64,000 nt of DNA. Origin: Lachnospiraceae bacterium. Lineage in GTDB: Bacteria; Bacillota; Clostridia; Lachnospirales; Lachnospiraceae. The notes under the pieces were generated by a model. That model saw only the letters and a list, made by a program, of their open reading frames with translations, had not been told where the DNA came from and made no database searches. The stretch spans positions 47,683 to 111,682 of the forward strand of contig JAJQBQ010000011.1 in assembly GCA_021203205.1 (NCBI GenBank), read 5' to 3'. The position numbers and the translations under genes were made by a program. Shown piece after piece: positions 35,326-44,561 of the stretch; within the stretch, counting starts at the first letter, position 1, and every line of letters starts with the position of its first letter.

Positions 35326-35910
35326 ACAATTGCTCCTCTCTTTGGCCGGCCTGCTGTTTTATTTTTTGATTCGCTTATTTGTGGAATTTCATATACCCGT
35401 ATGGAAATACAGCGGGATTGCCGTAAAACAGAGCGCCGCAAGGCGCAGGGCAAATCTGACTGAGCCATTTCAGCCCTGTTTGGCGCCGCAAAGCAAGCCA
35501 CAAAGCAAATCTGACCGACCTGGGAGCGATATTATCATGGGTTTTGTCTTATGTCAACATATCATTTATTAATATTCTCTTAATATTATGTGTCACGTGT
35601 GATGCAACATGGTCAAAACTGAATATGTGACATGGGCATGTAACATTTCGTGCTTTGTTATTGTTTGTATTTATTTAATACGCATATTTATGGTGTTTTC
35701 CTTGCTATGGCTCGTAGAAGCAAATCCATTGATGAAATTATACTTTTTCAATCTGGCAACTATGTCTCTTCGCATTCGCTCCTTTTGCGTCCTTGTCAAA
35801 ATTGATTCCCACCAAAAGCAGGTCTCCATAATATTTCTTTAATTCACCGTCGTAGCAAAAAGTTCAGGGGCTCATCTCCCCGCAGCTTCTTCCTGCTGAA
35901 TCCGCCGCGC
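35326..35910. other. Intergenic region with Rpn leader and AAA-family remnant
   Basis: The first 75 bases match the upstream region of the second Rpn copy (63926-64000). Bases 35738-35848 are the remnant described separately. The remainder shows no gene. Confidence 0.6.
35738..35848 (-). pseudogene. C-terminal remnant of an AAA/PD-(D/E)XK gene
   Basis: The reverse complement translates as GELKKYYGDLLLVGINFDKDAK then ANAKRHSCQIEKV and a stop. This is the same as the C-terminus of the intact copy at 59473-61062 (DLKEYFGNLLLVGINYDKDAK, TKAKRHSCLIEKV). Nothing upstream continues the homology, so only about 36 codons survive. Confidence 0.87.
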
Positions 35911-37200
35911 TCACAGCACTCCATATTTCCCCAGCAGCGCCATTCTCTCCTCCGCGATCCCGTAGCTCTTATCTAATTCTTTCAGATTACTCGTAGAAGT
36001 CTCGCCCCGCAGATACCGGGCGACTCTCCGGAACCACTCACACACCACCATCCAGGGCCTGTCCTTCAGATAGGGTCTCCACGCACACCATGTTCTCCAG
36101 GATGGGAAGAGCAGCCGCAGATAGGAACCCAGCCTGCTTTCCCTGTGCTTTCCCTTCTGCAGGGTGTCCGCCACAATTCTTCCCGCCGTTCGGTCGGCAT
36201 CCGAAGTGTTTCCGAATGTCCCCATTTGGAACATGTCCTCCAGCAAATCATCCGGGCAAACTGTTTTTCCGAAAAACATGGAATGATCTCCCTGCGGGAA
36301 AGGAAAACCGAGATATCGGTTTCCAATCTCCATCAAATCCGCAAGAAAGCCGTTTGCTCCGACATCCGTAAGCCCCCGGTCTATGTAATCCCAGTCAATC
36401 CTGTCCCCATACTTTTCGGCAAAAAGCAAAATATCGAGCATCATCCTCACGCCAAAACCGGAAAACAAAAAATGTTTAAATGCGTGAAACACCAGAAACA
36501 GGAAATGGTCTGTCGGCTGCATCGTCCGCACGAACACACCTTTGATCTGAACAGTCTCCTCACTCTGAAATACATTTTTAAACCAGTCATTCATCCTCTC
36601 CCGCCTGGAAGAAGATACGCCAAATGGATTCAGATGTAATTCTATGCTGAGATCTCTGCCATGAAACGTGACTTCCTGAATCACTGCCATGTCTTTATCC
36701 GGCTCTTCTTCTTTCTCATAACCGCAGGATTCCAGGACAGCCACTGCCCTCTCGTAATCCTTCTTTTCGATCAGAATATCTTCGTCCCCGGACGGGCGGT
36801 AATCCGCTCTTTCCCCGTACAGGTCACGGCAAATGATGCCCTTCATGGTAATGGGGGCCAGACCGGCTGCCAGAAACGACCTATACAGAGCCAGAAACGC
36901 GTCCGTTTTTTGCATCTGCTTGCTCATGGTCGCTATGGCAGACGTGAAATAATCCGCAAGCGAATCCTCAACCGAGGCAAACGAAGGGAATGCCGTTGCG
37001 GCATCATAAACCAGCGGAAGCATGCTCTGCTTTTTGGCCATGTTTAGCACGGCCATCCAGTCTGTCTCTTCGTCCGGTTCTTTTTCCATGTCTGCGCTGC
37101 CGGCCGGATGAAACGTGCTGCTCCCCGGATGTAACGCGCTGTTCCCCGGATGCAGCATGTTTTTTAACGCCGCAAGAAATGCTTTTTCTGTTTCTGTCAT
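35911..37200 (-). CDS. Nucleotidyltransferase-fold protein (NTP_transf_5-like), copy A
   Basis: The 429-residue protein resembles the PF14907 family found in polysaccharide loci. MKGIICRDLYGERADYRPSGDEDILI holds the nucleotidyltransferase-like G-x-D-x-D residues, and FLFLVFHAFKHFLFSGFGVRMMLDI is the conserved helical block. A short repeat of three 21-bp units (HPGNSAL, HPGSSTF, HPAGS) occurs near the N-terminus, inside an otherwise ordered region. The ATG at 37200 overlaps the VanZ-like gene's stop by four bases. The frame extends to 37254 without improving the start. Its exact reaction is not known. A paralogue without the repeat sits at 57976-59193 on the other side of the polysaccharide genes. 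Confidence 0.83.
   Translation of the reverse strand: MTETEKAFLAALKNMLHPGNSALHPGSSTFHPAGSADMEKEPDEETDWMAVLNMAKKQSMLPLVYDAATAFPSFASVEDSLADYFTSAIATMSKQMQKTDAFLALYRSFLAAGLAPITMKGIICRDLYGERADYRPSGDEDILIEKKDYERAVAVLESCGYEKEEEPDKDMAVIQEVTFHGRDLSIELHLNPFGVSSSRRERMNDWFKNVFQSEETVQIKGVFVRTMQPTDHFLFLVFHAFKHFLFSGFGVRMMLDILLFAEKYGDRIDWDYIDRGLTDVGANGFLADLMEIGNRYLGFPFPQGDHSMFFGKTVCPDDLLEDMFQMGTFGNTSDADRTAGRIVADTLQKGKHRESRLGSYLRLLFPSWRTWCAWRPYLKDRPWMVVCEWFRRVARYLRGETSTSNLKELDKSYGIAEERMALLGKYGVL
37104..37152 (-). repeat. 21-bp in-frame repeat in nucleotidyltransferase-fold copy A
   Basis: CCGGATG recurs at 37104, 37125 and 37146 with similar flanks, a period of exactly 21 bp. It encodes HPG-containing seven-residue units. 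Confidence 0.85.
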
Positions 37201-37826
37201 TGGGCTGCATCCTCCGTTTTTGCATATGCATGCTTTACTTTCCACATGATCCAATAAACAAATCCGCCAATGAATCCTCCAAGCACGTTATAAAACACAT
37301 CCGAAAGCTGCCACGTTCCAAGCCGCAAAAACAGCTGCAGGAACTCGATGTCAAAGCTGAACAGGAACGTGATTTTTACGGATTGCCACAGGACTGTGGT
37401 TAATTTCACACCTTTTTTAAACACTCTCCTCCTCGCCGTTTCGTTCGCGCTCAATGCCCACATAAGTAACACAGAAAACGGGATGAAAAGCATAAGGTTT
37501 TCGATTGGCTCTGTGGTCAGTTCTCCGTTGCTATCGTAAATCCACCAGCTGCCCATCACATCCGAGAGCGGATTCATCCAAAGGTCCCGGTTAAGCAGCG
37601 TCCGAAACAAGATCATTGTGGTGTAGAATGCAAGGATAAACATTCTCCGAAAATATGATGAGTCCTTAAATTTACTGATCCAGTTCCGTATCGACCGTTT
37701 CCATCCGTGCTCTTTTGCATACATCCAGGTAAACATAAAAAGAGTAGATAATAATACGGAGAACCAGAACGGCTGGTAAAGAGCTGTGAGTACGTTTTTT
37801 AAAATTGTATTAAGTAAATCTATCAT
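37197..37826 (-). CDS. VanZ family membrane protein
   Basis: The 209-residue protein has four to five membrane segments and the VanZ-like pattern FYTTMILFRTLLNRD, NLMLFIPFSVLLMWAL and LQLFLRLGTWQLSDVFYNVLGGFIGG. VanZ proteins affect glycopeptide resistance and, in polysaccharide loci, are of unknown role. The ATG at 37826 gives MIDLLN; a TTG two codons upstream is an alternative. It overlaps the next gene by four bases. About 270 bp separate it from the beta-propeller gene. Confidence 0.85.
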   Translation of the reverse strand: MIDLLNTILKNVLTALYQPFWFSVLLSTLFMFTWMYAKEHGWKRSIRNWISKFKDSSYFRRMFILAFYTTMILFRTLLNRDLWMNPLSDVMGSWWIYDSNGELTTEPIENLMLFIPFSVLLMWALSANETARRRVFKKGVKLTTVLWQSVKITFLFSFDIEFLQLFLRLGTWQLSDVFYNVLGGFIGGFVYWIMWKVKHAYAKTEDAAQ

Positions 37827-38100
37827 TTGCAATCACAGCTTTCCTTCCAAAGATAAAGTTTCATTCTTGTCCTGGTAAATCTGCTCTACTTCAATCTGAA
37901 TCAACATCAATATTCCCATTTACAGTAGGCTGACAGAAGTTATTTTATTTATAACAAAAACAAATACCATAAAATCCATCTGCCTGATACTGATGTGAAG
38001 CTACTGTTTTTTTGTGTCTGTACAGAAACCAGCATCCATGATTAGTAATCTGGTTGGTTTCATATCTCTCTTAATGTTAGTATATATAATCTCTTTTCAA

Positions 38101-40713
38101 TCATCGTTCAATAATAAGAAGCCCCTGCCAGCACAGCGGAATATAAATATAATCATCCGTAATTTTTGCAATCAATGGATTGCCTGAAACGCTAAATGAA
38201 GAAATAATTGATGGGGAAGTAATGTCCGTTATATCAACAATATTAACCTGCTTGCCTGTAGCATTTGTCACAACCATAACATTATCATAGCAAGATACCA
38301 AGCCTTTTAATGGATAATCATTTCCCAGAGAATATTTCTCAAATACTGACAAATCTGTATCATTTCGGATTTCGTCTATAGGCACAATAACATATCCGTT
38401 CTTATAAATTGCAATAAGGTTACCCTCATATTCACAGATTCCATTTCTTTCTCCATAAAGCGAATTATCTACAGTAACAACTTCCTGCATCATGTCCGTA
38501 ATCGAATACAGCCTTAATTCTATCCCATTTGAAAAGCCAAAAAAACTGCTTTTCGAATCTGTATTGATAAGATTTTTTAAGTACATCGTTCCTGTCTTAA
38601 CATATTCCACTTCTTCTATAAGACTTGGTGAAGAAATATCAAATAATCTTATATATGTCCAGCCAGTCTGTGCAATCATATAATTTCCAATGATACGAAT
38701 TTCCGTCACGCTCTCAGATGAAAGCTCACATTGCCACGATGAAATTAAAGATATTTTGGTTTCATCTATTTTATAAACTTCAATTCCGTAATTGCCTTCT
38801 GCAACATATGCATATCCATCTTTCAAAACGATGTCCTGCGCGGCTCCAGCGGTTTCTATTGATGAAATTAATTCACCGTTATTGTTAATAATTTCCACTC
38901 CACTGTCACCGCAAGCCAGGTAGATATAATCATCAGCAACATCAACCGCATTTACAGAGCATTCATTTATATATAAGACAGAAGACTTTAATGGCGTTTC
39001 ATTTATGCTTTCAAAATAGGAGCCATCACTTTCAGGAAGCACCCCCCCTACTTCGATTTTTGAGGTCTCGGCAAAATCAAACTCGATTGAATACAAACCC
39101 GTACTCCAACCAGCAAGATACACTACGCCATCTCCAAACACAATAGAGGAAATTGGATCTTCGATGTATTCATCTACATCATATGGAAAAATAGAGGTCT
39201 CGTTTTCGGTATAATAATACAAATTTGAGTCTGACTCTATCGGAGTGGAAATCATTCCAATCCTCACAGGATCTTTTAAGTCAGAAACATCATATATATA
39301 AACGCCGCCGTACGTGCTTGCAAGAAAAGCATAATCACCGCAGATATGCACATTCCAATGATCTGCCGAAAGATATAACAAACGACCATCAATCTTAACT
39401 GTCGACAACCATTCAACATTTTCAGGATCAGAAACATCGTAAATTTCCATCCCATGACCGGCACCATATCCGCTACTAAGCACATCCGAGCTGTCATTTG
39501 CTGAATTCTGTCCCGTTGCAACAAATAGCATCCCATTCTCTATTGCCAGACCGGCCGGTTTTCCGTCAACATCTATCGTATACTTTTCCTTTGGTTGATT
39601 GGGATTATTGATATCATATATCATCACCTGCATAGAACTCCAATTACTGATATAAAGATATCCGTTAGAATACAGGCAATCATAACATTCCGCGCCGGTA
39701 CTAATAATTGAAGCGCACTGCGGTTTTGTCACATCCGATACATCAACCACTTCAACTCCAAAATATCGGCTGCAGATAAATACATAGTTTTCACAGGCAG
39801 AAACACCTGTTGCCAAATCCAAACTATCATATGTAGAAACAATAAAGGGGTCTTCAGGATTGCTAACATCAACAAAGTAAACATCGTTTTCCCTTGCAGT
39901 AATGACTATTGTAGAATCATCTATAAAATCCATCTGTCTGGTCGTTCCCAACCCAGTCAGAGCACCTGCTTCCGTAATATTATCGTTGTCTATTTCATAA
40001 ATGACTAACCGATCATTGCTTAAATAATATAAATAATCGCCATTAAGAATAATATCCCTTCCGGATAAACTATTCAGAGAAACAGCATCGTCTTCCGCGT
40101 AACGCTCAAAATCAGACAGACAGTACTGTCCATAGTAAATCCCGGAGTCAATACCATCTGTTTCTATGATCTGCATGTTTCCGATATAAATATTTTGAAA
40201 ATCAGAAATGAGTGTAATACTAAAATTTTCGAAATCGCTAATAGGCAAATAAAATGCTGAAGGCTCACTTGTCAGATAATAATATGATGTATCGTCATTC
40301 ATATGTACAGCAATTTTCACGCACGAACTCTCAGAGTATGCTTCAAAAACAAGCATATACAACTTGCTCTCATCCGTTGCCGGCATAATATCAGAAATAT
40401 TAAATTTTACTGAAGCATTCGTATAATATCCCGAAACATACGTTGCGCACTGTGAAAGATCCGTATGGCCAAGAATTCTTTTTGACTGAAAACCCTCTGC
40501 CAGATTTACTGACTCATCCTCAAATAAAGTCAGCATAGTCGCTTCCTCAGCAGCGTCCTGTATAGCGTCTTGTTCTTCCTGCAGTTGCTGTAATCTTGCC
40601 TCTTCCTTCATTCCCTGCTCTTTCCCGTAATAAATTATGCAGCCAAGCAGAGCAACAAGCAGTACGCAGAGCAGGACTATTGTAATATTCAGAATTTTAT
40701 GGGTTCTGTTCAT
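38101..40713 (-). CDS. LVIVD-repeat beta-propeller protein with N-terminal membrane anchor
   Basis: One N-terminal membrane segment (about 9-30) is followed by an extracytoplasmic region of roughly 840 residues. It contains many LVIVD-type blades: VYFVDVSNPEDPFIVSTYD, GVEVVDVSDVTKPQCASI, GMEIYDVSDPENVEW and GVYIYDVSDLKDPVRIG. The domain count is consistent with two propellers. GAGG lies six bases upstream of the ATG. It is the last gene of the polysaccharide run before a 270-bp gap, so it might bind or display the polymer; this is inference. A G7 tract at 39045-39051 (VGGVL) is a possible slippage site. Base composition is low in G+C like the neighbouring sugar genes. Confidence 0.8.
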   Translation of the reverse strand: MNRTHKILNITIVLLCVLLVALLGCIIYYGKEQGMKEEARLQQLQEEQDAIQDAAEEATMLTLFEDESVNLAEGFQSKRILGHTDLSQCATYVSGYYTNASVKFNISDIMPATDESKLYMLVFEAYSESSCVKIAVHMNDDTSYYYLTSEPSAFYLPISDFENFSITLISDFQNIYIGNMQIIETDGIDSGIYYGQYCLSDFERYAEDDAVSLNSLSGRDIILNGDYLYYLSNDRLVIYEIDNDNITEAGALTGLGTTRQMDFIDDSTIVITARENDVYFVDVSNPEDPFIVSTYDSLDLATGVSACENYVFICSRYFGVEVVDVSDVTKPQCASIISTGAECYDCLYSNGYLYISNWSSMQVMIYDINNPNQPKEKYTIDVDGKPAGLAIENGMLFVATGQNSANDSSDVLSSGYGAGHGMEIYDVSDPENVEWLSTVKIDGRLLYLSADHWNVHICGDYAFLASTYGGVYIYDVSDLKDPVRIGMISTPIESDSNLYYYTENETSIFPYDVDEYIEDPISSIVFGDGVVYLAGWSTGLYSIEFDFAETSKIEVGGVLPESDGSYFESINETPLKSSVLYINECSVNAVDVADDYIYLACGDSGVEIINNNGELISSIETAGAAQDIVLKDGYAYVAEGNYGIEVYKIDETKISLISSWQCELSSESVTEIRIIGNYMIAQTGWTYIRLFDISSPSLIEEVEYVKTGTMYLKNLINTDSKSSFFGFSNGIELRLYSITDMMQEVVTVDNSLYGERNGICEYEGNLIAIYKNGYVIVPIDEIRNDTDLSVFEKYSLGNDYPLKGLVSCYDNVMVVTNATGKQVNIVDITDITSPSIISSFSVSGNPLIAKITDDYIYIPLCWQGLLIIER

Positions 40714-40752
40714 AGCTTGCCTCGGATATTGAAATCCCCGTTTCCTCCCTCC

Positions 40753-42207
40753 CTATTTTTTATGGAATCTGTCCTTCATATTTTCTAATACATTTACGAT
40801 TGACATTCTCGTAAATTCGTCTCTTATGATCAAAAGAACACTTATATACACTACCACTCCGAGCCCCACTTCTATCATAGAACTGATGATCGAAATCGGC
40901 AGGTGCATCTGAACAAAATATACAACTATAAACATAAACAATGAACTCACCATTTTTTTCCAACCTGTTCGAAGCGCATCTAAAACAGTATATTCTCTGC
41001 GAACATGCCAGAAATAAATTATCATAATAATCAGCTGCGAGAGCACAGATGCAACCGCTGCCCCGGCTGAATAATATTTAGGAATCAACACCGCATTCAT
41101 TCCCACATTCGCAACTGCTGCCACACATTGCGCTATATTGCTTTTTCCCTGCCTTCCACTGGGGGTAAGTAAATGTGTACCAAGGAGATGAACATATCCC
41201 ATAAAAACAATGATCGGGCTGAAAATAATCAATAAGATTACGACCTGATCATACCCATCTCCAAAGAACCACGGAACAAGTCCTCGCGCCGTAGCTGCCA
41301 GTCCGGCAGCCATTGGGAAAATTAACAAAGCAATAAAATTCCCCGATTTCTCCATTCTGCTTTTAATCTCTGCATAGTCTTTTTTTGCAAACAAATAGGA
41401 CATTCTGGAGCGCATTACTACAGTGTATGAGGTAAAAACAGTGACTACCATATTAATTATCTTATACGCCTGCTCATAATATCCATTTTCATAATCTGAC
41501 CCCACAAGGAGACCCAACATTGCTTTGTCTAATACTGCGTATATCTGATAAGCGATTGAAGGAATAAAATATACAAGTGCTCCTTTAAAGTGTTTTACTA
41601 TCCTATTCCACCTTAAACCAGTCCATATTACCCTTCCTTTCAAATAAGGCCAATAGGTCATATTTCCAATCAATTGGGACAGGCCTATAATAAGCAGATA
41701 AATCCATAAATGTTCATCTGTCTTTACGAGTAAAAGTAATAAAACTACGCCGGCAAGTCTAACCAGGGCATTTCGTACAGCGATAAGCTTAAACTGCTCC
41801 ATTCCCTGGAAAAACCATGAAACATCAAAGAGTGCAGCAATAAAGAACGGAATTTCAATCAAAAACCATTTTAAATATCCACTTGAATACATAAACGGAA
41901 CAAATGCCAGAATTGCAATAAGCGTAGCTGCAATCCTTACGATATATACTTCCCAAAAGACGGTGGATCTTTGTTCCATGTCATTGCGAACAGCGGATAT
42001 TTCCTTCTGTCCATATGTTGATGTGCCCAAAGCACCCAACATAATAACTGTAGAAACATAGGAATATGTATAGCTATATATTCCTATGTTTGCCGCTCCT
42101 AATACACGGGATGTGTAAGGCGCAGTAATCAGAGGAACAATTATGTTTATGATTGAATATATTAAATTGTATGAAAAATTTGCTTTAATGCTGGTCTGTT
42201 TTTCCAC
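40753..42207 (-). CDS. Wzx-like oligosaccharide flippase
   Basis: The 484-residue protein has 12-14 membrane segments and begins MEKQTSIKANFSYNLIYSIINI, the hallmark of MviN/Wzx-like flippases. It should move lipid-linked repeat units across the membrane. The GTG at 42207 is preferred because GGAGG is six bases upstream; the ATG two codons earlier lies directly on the ribosome binding site. The longer frame to 42294 overlaps the pyruvyltransferase coding end. It is adjacent to a polymerase-like gene, so a Wzx/Wzy route is likely. Confidence 0.92.
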   Translation of the reverse strand: MEKQTSIKANFSYNLIYSIINIIVPLITAPYTSRVLGAANIGIYSYTYSYVSTVIMLGALGTSTYGQKEISAVRNDMEQRSTVFWEVYIVRIAATLIAILAFVPFMYSSGYLKWFLIEIPFFIAALFDVSWFFQGMEQFKLIAVRNALVRLAGVVLLLLLVKTDEHLWIYLLIIGLSQLIGNMTYWPYLKGRVIWTGLRWNRIVKHFKGALVYFIPSIAYQIYAVLDKAMLGLLVGSDYENGYYEQAYKIINMVVTVFTSYTVVMRSRMSYLFAKKDYAEIKSRMEKSGNFIALLIFPMAAGLAATARGLVPWFFGDGYDQVVILLIIFSPIIVFMGYVHLLGTHLLTPSGRQGKSNIAQCVAAVANVGMNAVLIPKYYSAGAAVASVLSQLIIMIIYFWHVRREYTVLDALRTGWKKMVSSLFMFIVVYFVQMHLPISIISSMIEVGLGVVVYISVLLIIRDEFTRMSIVNVLENMKDRFHKK

Positions 42208-42238
42208 GTTCATCCTCCGCTGAAAACATAAATAATAT

Positions 42239-43312
42239 TCATTCTGATAAGTAATGTCTAAGCAGTTGCAGGGATCTGTCTCTGAATTTCGCAATGCTCA
42301 TATTTATCAAATTGTAGTCGAGCAGAACCGTATCACCATGATAAGTTTCACAGCATTGTATATCAAGATACTCCGAGATGGATCTCATACGTTCTTTCCA
42401 TCCTCGATTGTAATAATAAAATTCCTTTTCAAAGTATAAAGAAAAAAGCATTCCATGATACGAAGCTGTAAAAACGGCATCTGCATAAAGCACCAGGGAA
42501 AGAAATTCTGCTATAGATTTCGGACGAACTGGTTCCATATTTTCGGGAACCCAGTCATAGGAAATAAGATATACCTTTCGCCCATGTTCTGCCCCATATG
42601 CAACGGCATCCCTGTATATACTCAGGTCATCATTAGACATATAGCACAAAACATAGTTATCAGATACCAGTCGTATTCCTGCCATTTTTCGCCACTCACA
42701 TTGCTGAATGAGCATTGTCGGATCACACACAAAATCGGCATGCATTGGCAAAAACTCATTCAACATATTTTGAATTGCTCTTTCTCTAACGCCGATCGCT
42801 GAAAACCTGTTTAGCAGTCTTTCGACAGTTTCAACATCTCCGGGCTCCCATACTCCTCCAACGGAAGAAGCAAATGCAACTTTTTTTACCTGTTCATCCG
42901 CGAAATCTAACATATAAGTAGTATCATTTCCATTAATAGAAAAATCCCACACCAGATCGCTTCCCACGATGATGCAAACATATTTATCAGCAATGGTATG
43001 AATTGTCTCACTGTCGTATTTTTCGTCTGAAACAGTCAACATATCATGAAGGAATTTGTTCATTTCCCTGCTTTTCGCGCGTTTGAACTTATCATAAATG
43101 ATGTGATTTTTTAAATCTCTTATTGACTTGCTTTTAAGCAGGCCTCCGGAAAATTCCCTTTCTTCAACCTCTTTATTTCTATAGTCTATAATCTCATATT
43201 TAAACCCCAAATCAGTAATAGCTTTGGCCAGTGCATATGTTTGCAGCATAGAGCCGAAATTTGACGTATGATGATACGTCAGTAAACCTATCACATTTGA
43301 ACCAATACTCAT
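42239..43312 (-). CDS. Polysaccharide pyruvyl transferase family protein
   Basis: The protein starts MSIGSNVIGLLTYHHTSNFGSMLQTYAL, a typical start for PF04230 members. Such enzymes add pyruvate ketals to sugars, giving negative charge to exopolysaccharides. The middle contains VGSDLVWDFSINGND and the C-terminal half VFTASYHGMLFSLYFEKEFYYYNR. The ATG at 43312 has AAGGA ten bases upstream; a TTG three codons earlier lies too close to that site. Length 357 residues. Confidence 0.88.
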   Translation of the reverse strand: MSIGSNVIGLLTYHHTSNFGSMLQTYALAKAITDLGFKYEIIDYRNKEVEEREFSGGLLKSKSIRDLKNHIIYDKFKRAKSREMNKFLHDMLTVSDEKYDSETIHTIADKYVCIIVGSDLVWDFSINGNDTTYMLDFADEQVKKVAFASSVGGVWEPGDVETVERLLNRFSAIGVRERAIQNMLNEFLPMHADFVCDPTMLIQQCEWRKMAGIRLVSDNYVLCYMSNDDLSIYRDAVAYGAEHGRKVYLISYDWVPENMEPVRPKSIAEFLSLVLYADAVFTASYHGMLFSLYFEKEFYYYNRGWKERMRSISEYLDIQCCETYHGDTVLLDYNLINMSIAKFRDRSLQLLRHYLSE

Positions 43313-43336
43313 AGCAAACAAATCCTTCCTCGATTT

Positions 43337-44551
43337 TTAATTTATATAATCAGCCTCTTCATCTATATAAGGTCGCTCTGTATGCGCTATAATAGCACTG
43401 GCACAGAATCCAACTAAAACAACCGGGAAAAACAAAGTATAACCTTTTAGTTGCTCGGAAACCCAAAGAATACCAAAGCATATCATTGAAATGTGCACAA
43501 TCCTGCCAATAGTTGAACTTACATCGGATTTTTTCATGGAAAAATAACATAGAATAAATATCAATACGGTGCCAATTATACCGCCAACAAACAAAAAATA
43601 TAATAATCCATTATGGGTCGCCTGATTGTAACTTGATGTACCCGTATCAAAAGAGAAATATGTATTCGAATTTACACCATACCCGATCCACGGACGATCA
43701 TATATATATCGCAATACCACCTGCCAGATCGGGGTTCTGGAGTTCAAATCTGTACTTTCATGAAGAATATTCGTAATGAAATTAGCAAAATATATCTGAA
43801 CATTAAAAAACACGACTGCAATATTAAATATCAGTAACACCCAAAAGCCCAATTTCAAGACAACATCTACAATCTTAATTTCTATTTTCTGTATAACGAT
43901 CAGCACGGTAAATGCAATAATACACAAAATTGAAGTTGTAACCGGCTGTCGGATATTCCACAGGATAATGCTAAAAAGGAGGATTCCATACAGTATAGTT
44001 GCCTTTCTTTTCCCCCCTTTCGGCAATAATGTATGGTACGCCCATATAAAACAACAGGCAGCAATCTGATATTCCGTCATACTGGTTTTTGTTCCTAGCA
44101 CAAAACAGTACTGTCCATTTGCATTTTGATACATTCCACCGTCTTGCCAAAGAAGGGTATTAAAAAGCAAGAGTAATGTCAATACAAATGAGAAAAAACC
44201 GGTATACTTAACAGGATTAGTTTCTAAGCAATAGATACTCACTACATAAATTGAGAATAGATTTAGATAACTTCCCCACTCAGGAACCGTATCGCCATTT
44301 ACATAGGTTACTACTATAATCCATAGTAAATAGCTAAACATCAGATAAAAGTTTTTATTTTTAAATAGTTGTAACCTCAGAAACATTAGAGCACATATCA
44401 AAAAAATCAGCTTCTGTGCCAAATAGATGCCAGATACCAATCCCGGAGCATAATAAGATAGACATGTCGGGAAATAAATCAACAAAACTGCCAATGGCAT
44501 CACTATATCGTTCATCAAATCAGCATGTTCTAAATCTATATCTATATACAT
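43337..44551 (-). CDS. O-antigen/exopolysaccharide polymerase-like membrane protein
   Basis: The 404-residue protein has about ten membrane segments and a long periplasm-facing loop with TSMTEYQIAACCF before it. The segment RTPIWQVVLRYIYDRPWIGYGVNSNTYF is the conserved O-antigen ligase/polymerase motif. In a locus with a Wzx flippase it most probably polymerises repeat units. GGAG lies seven bases upstream of the ATG. Confidence 0.83.
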   Translation of the reverse strand: MYIDIDLEHADLMNDIVMPLAVLLIYFPTCLSYYAPGLVSGIYLAQKLIFLICALMFLRLQLFKNKNFYLMFSYLLWIIVVTYVNGDTVPEWGSYLNLFSIYVVSIYCLETNPVKYTGFFSFVLTLLLLFNTLLWQDGGMYQNANGQYCFVLGTKTSMTEYQIAACCFIWAYHTLLPKGGKRKATILYGILLFSIILWNIRQPVTTSILCIIAFTVLIVIQKIEIKIVDVVLKLGFWVLLIFNIAVVFFNVQIYFANFITNILHESTDLNSRTPIWQVVLRYIYDRPWIGYGVNSNTYFSFDTGTSSYNQATHNGLLYFLFVGGIIGTVLIFILCYFSMKKSDVSSTIGRIVHISMICFGILWVSEQLKGYTLFFPVVLVGFCASAIIAHTERPYIDEEADYIN

Positions 44552-44561
44552 TGCAAATCTC

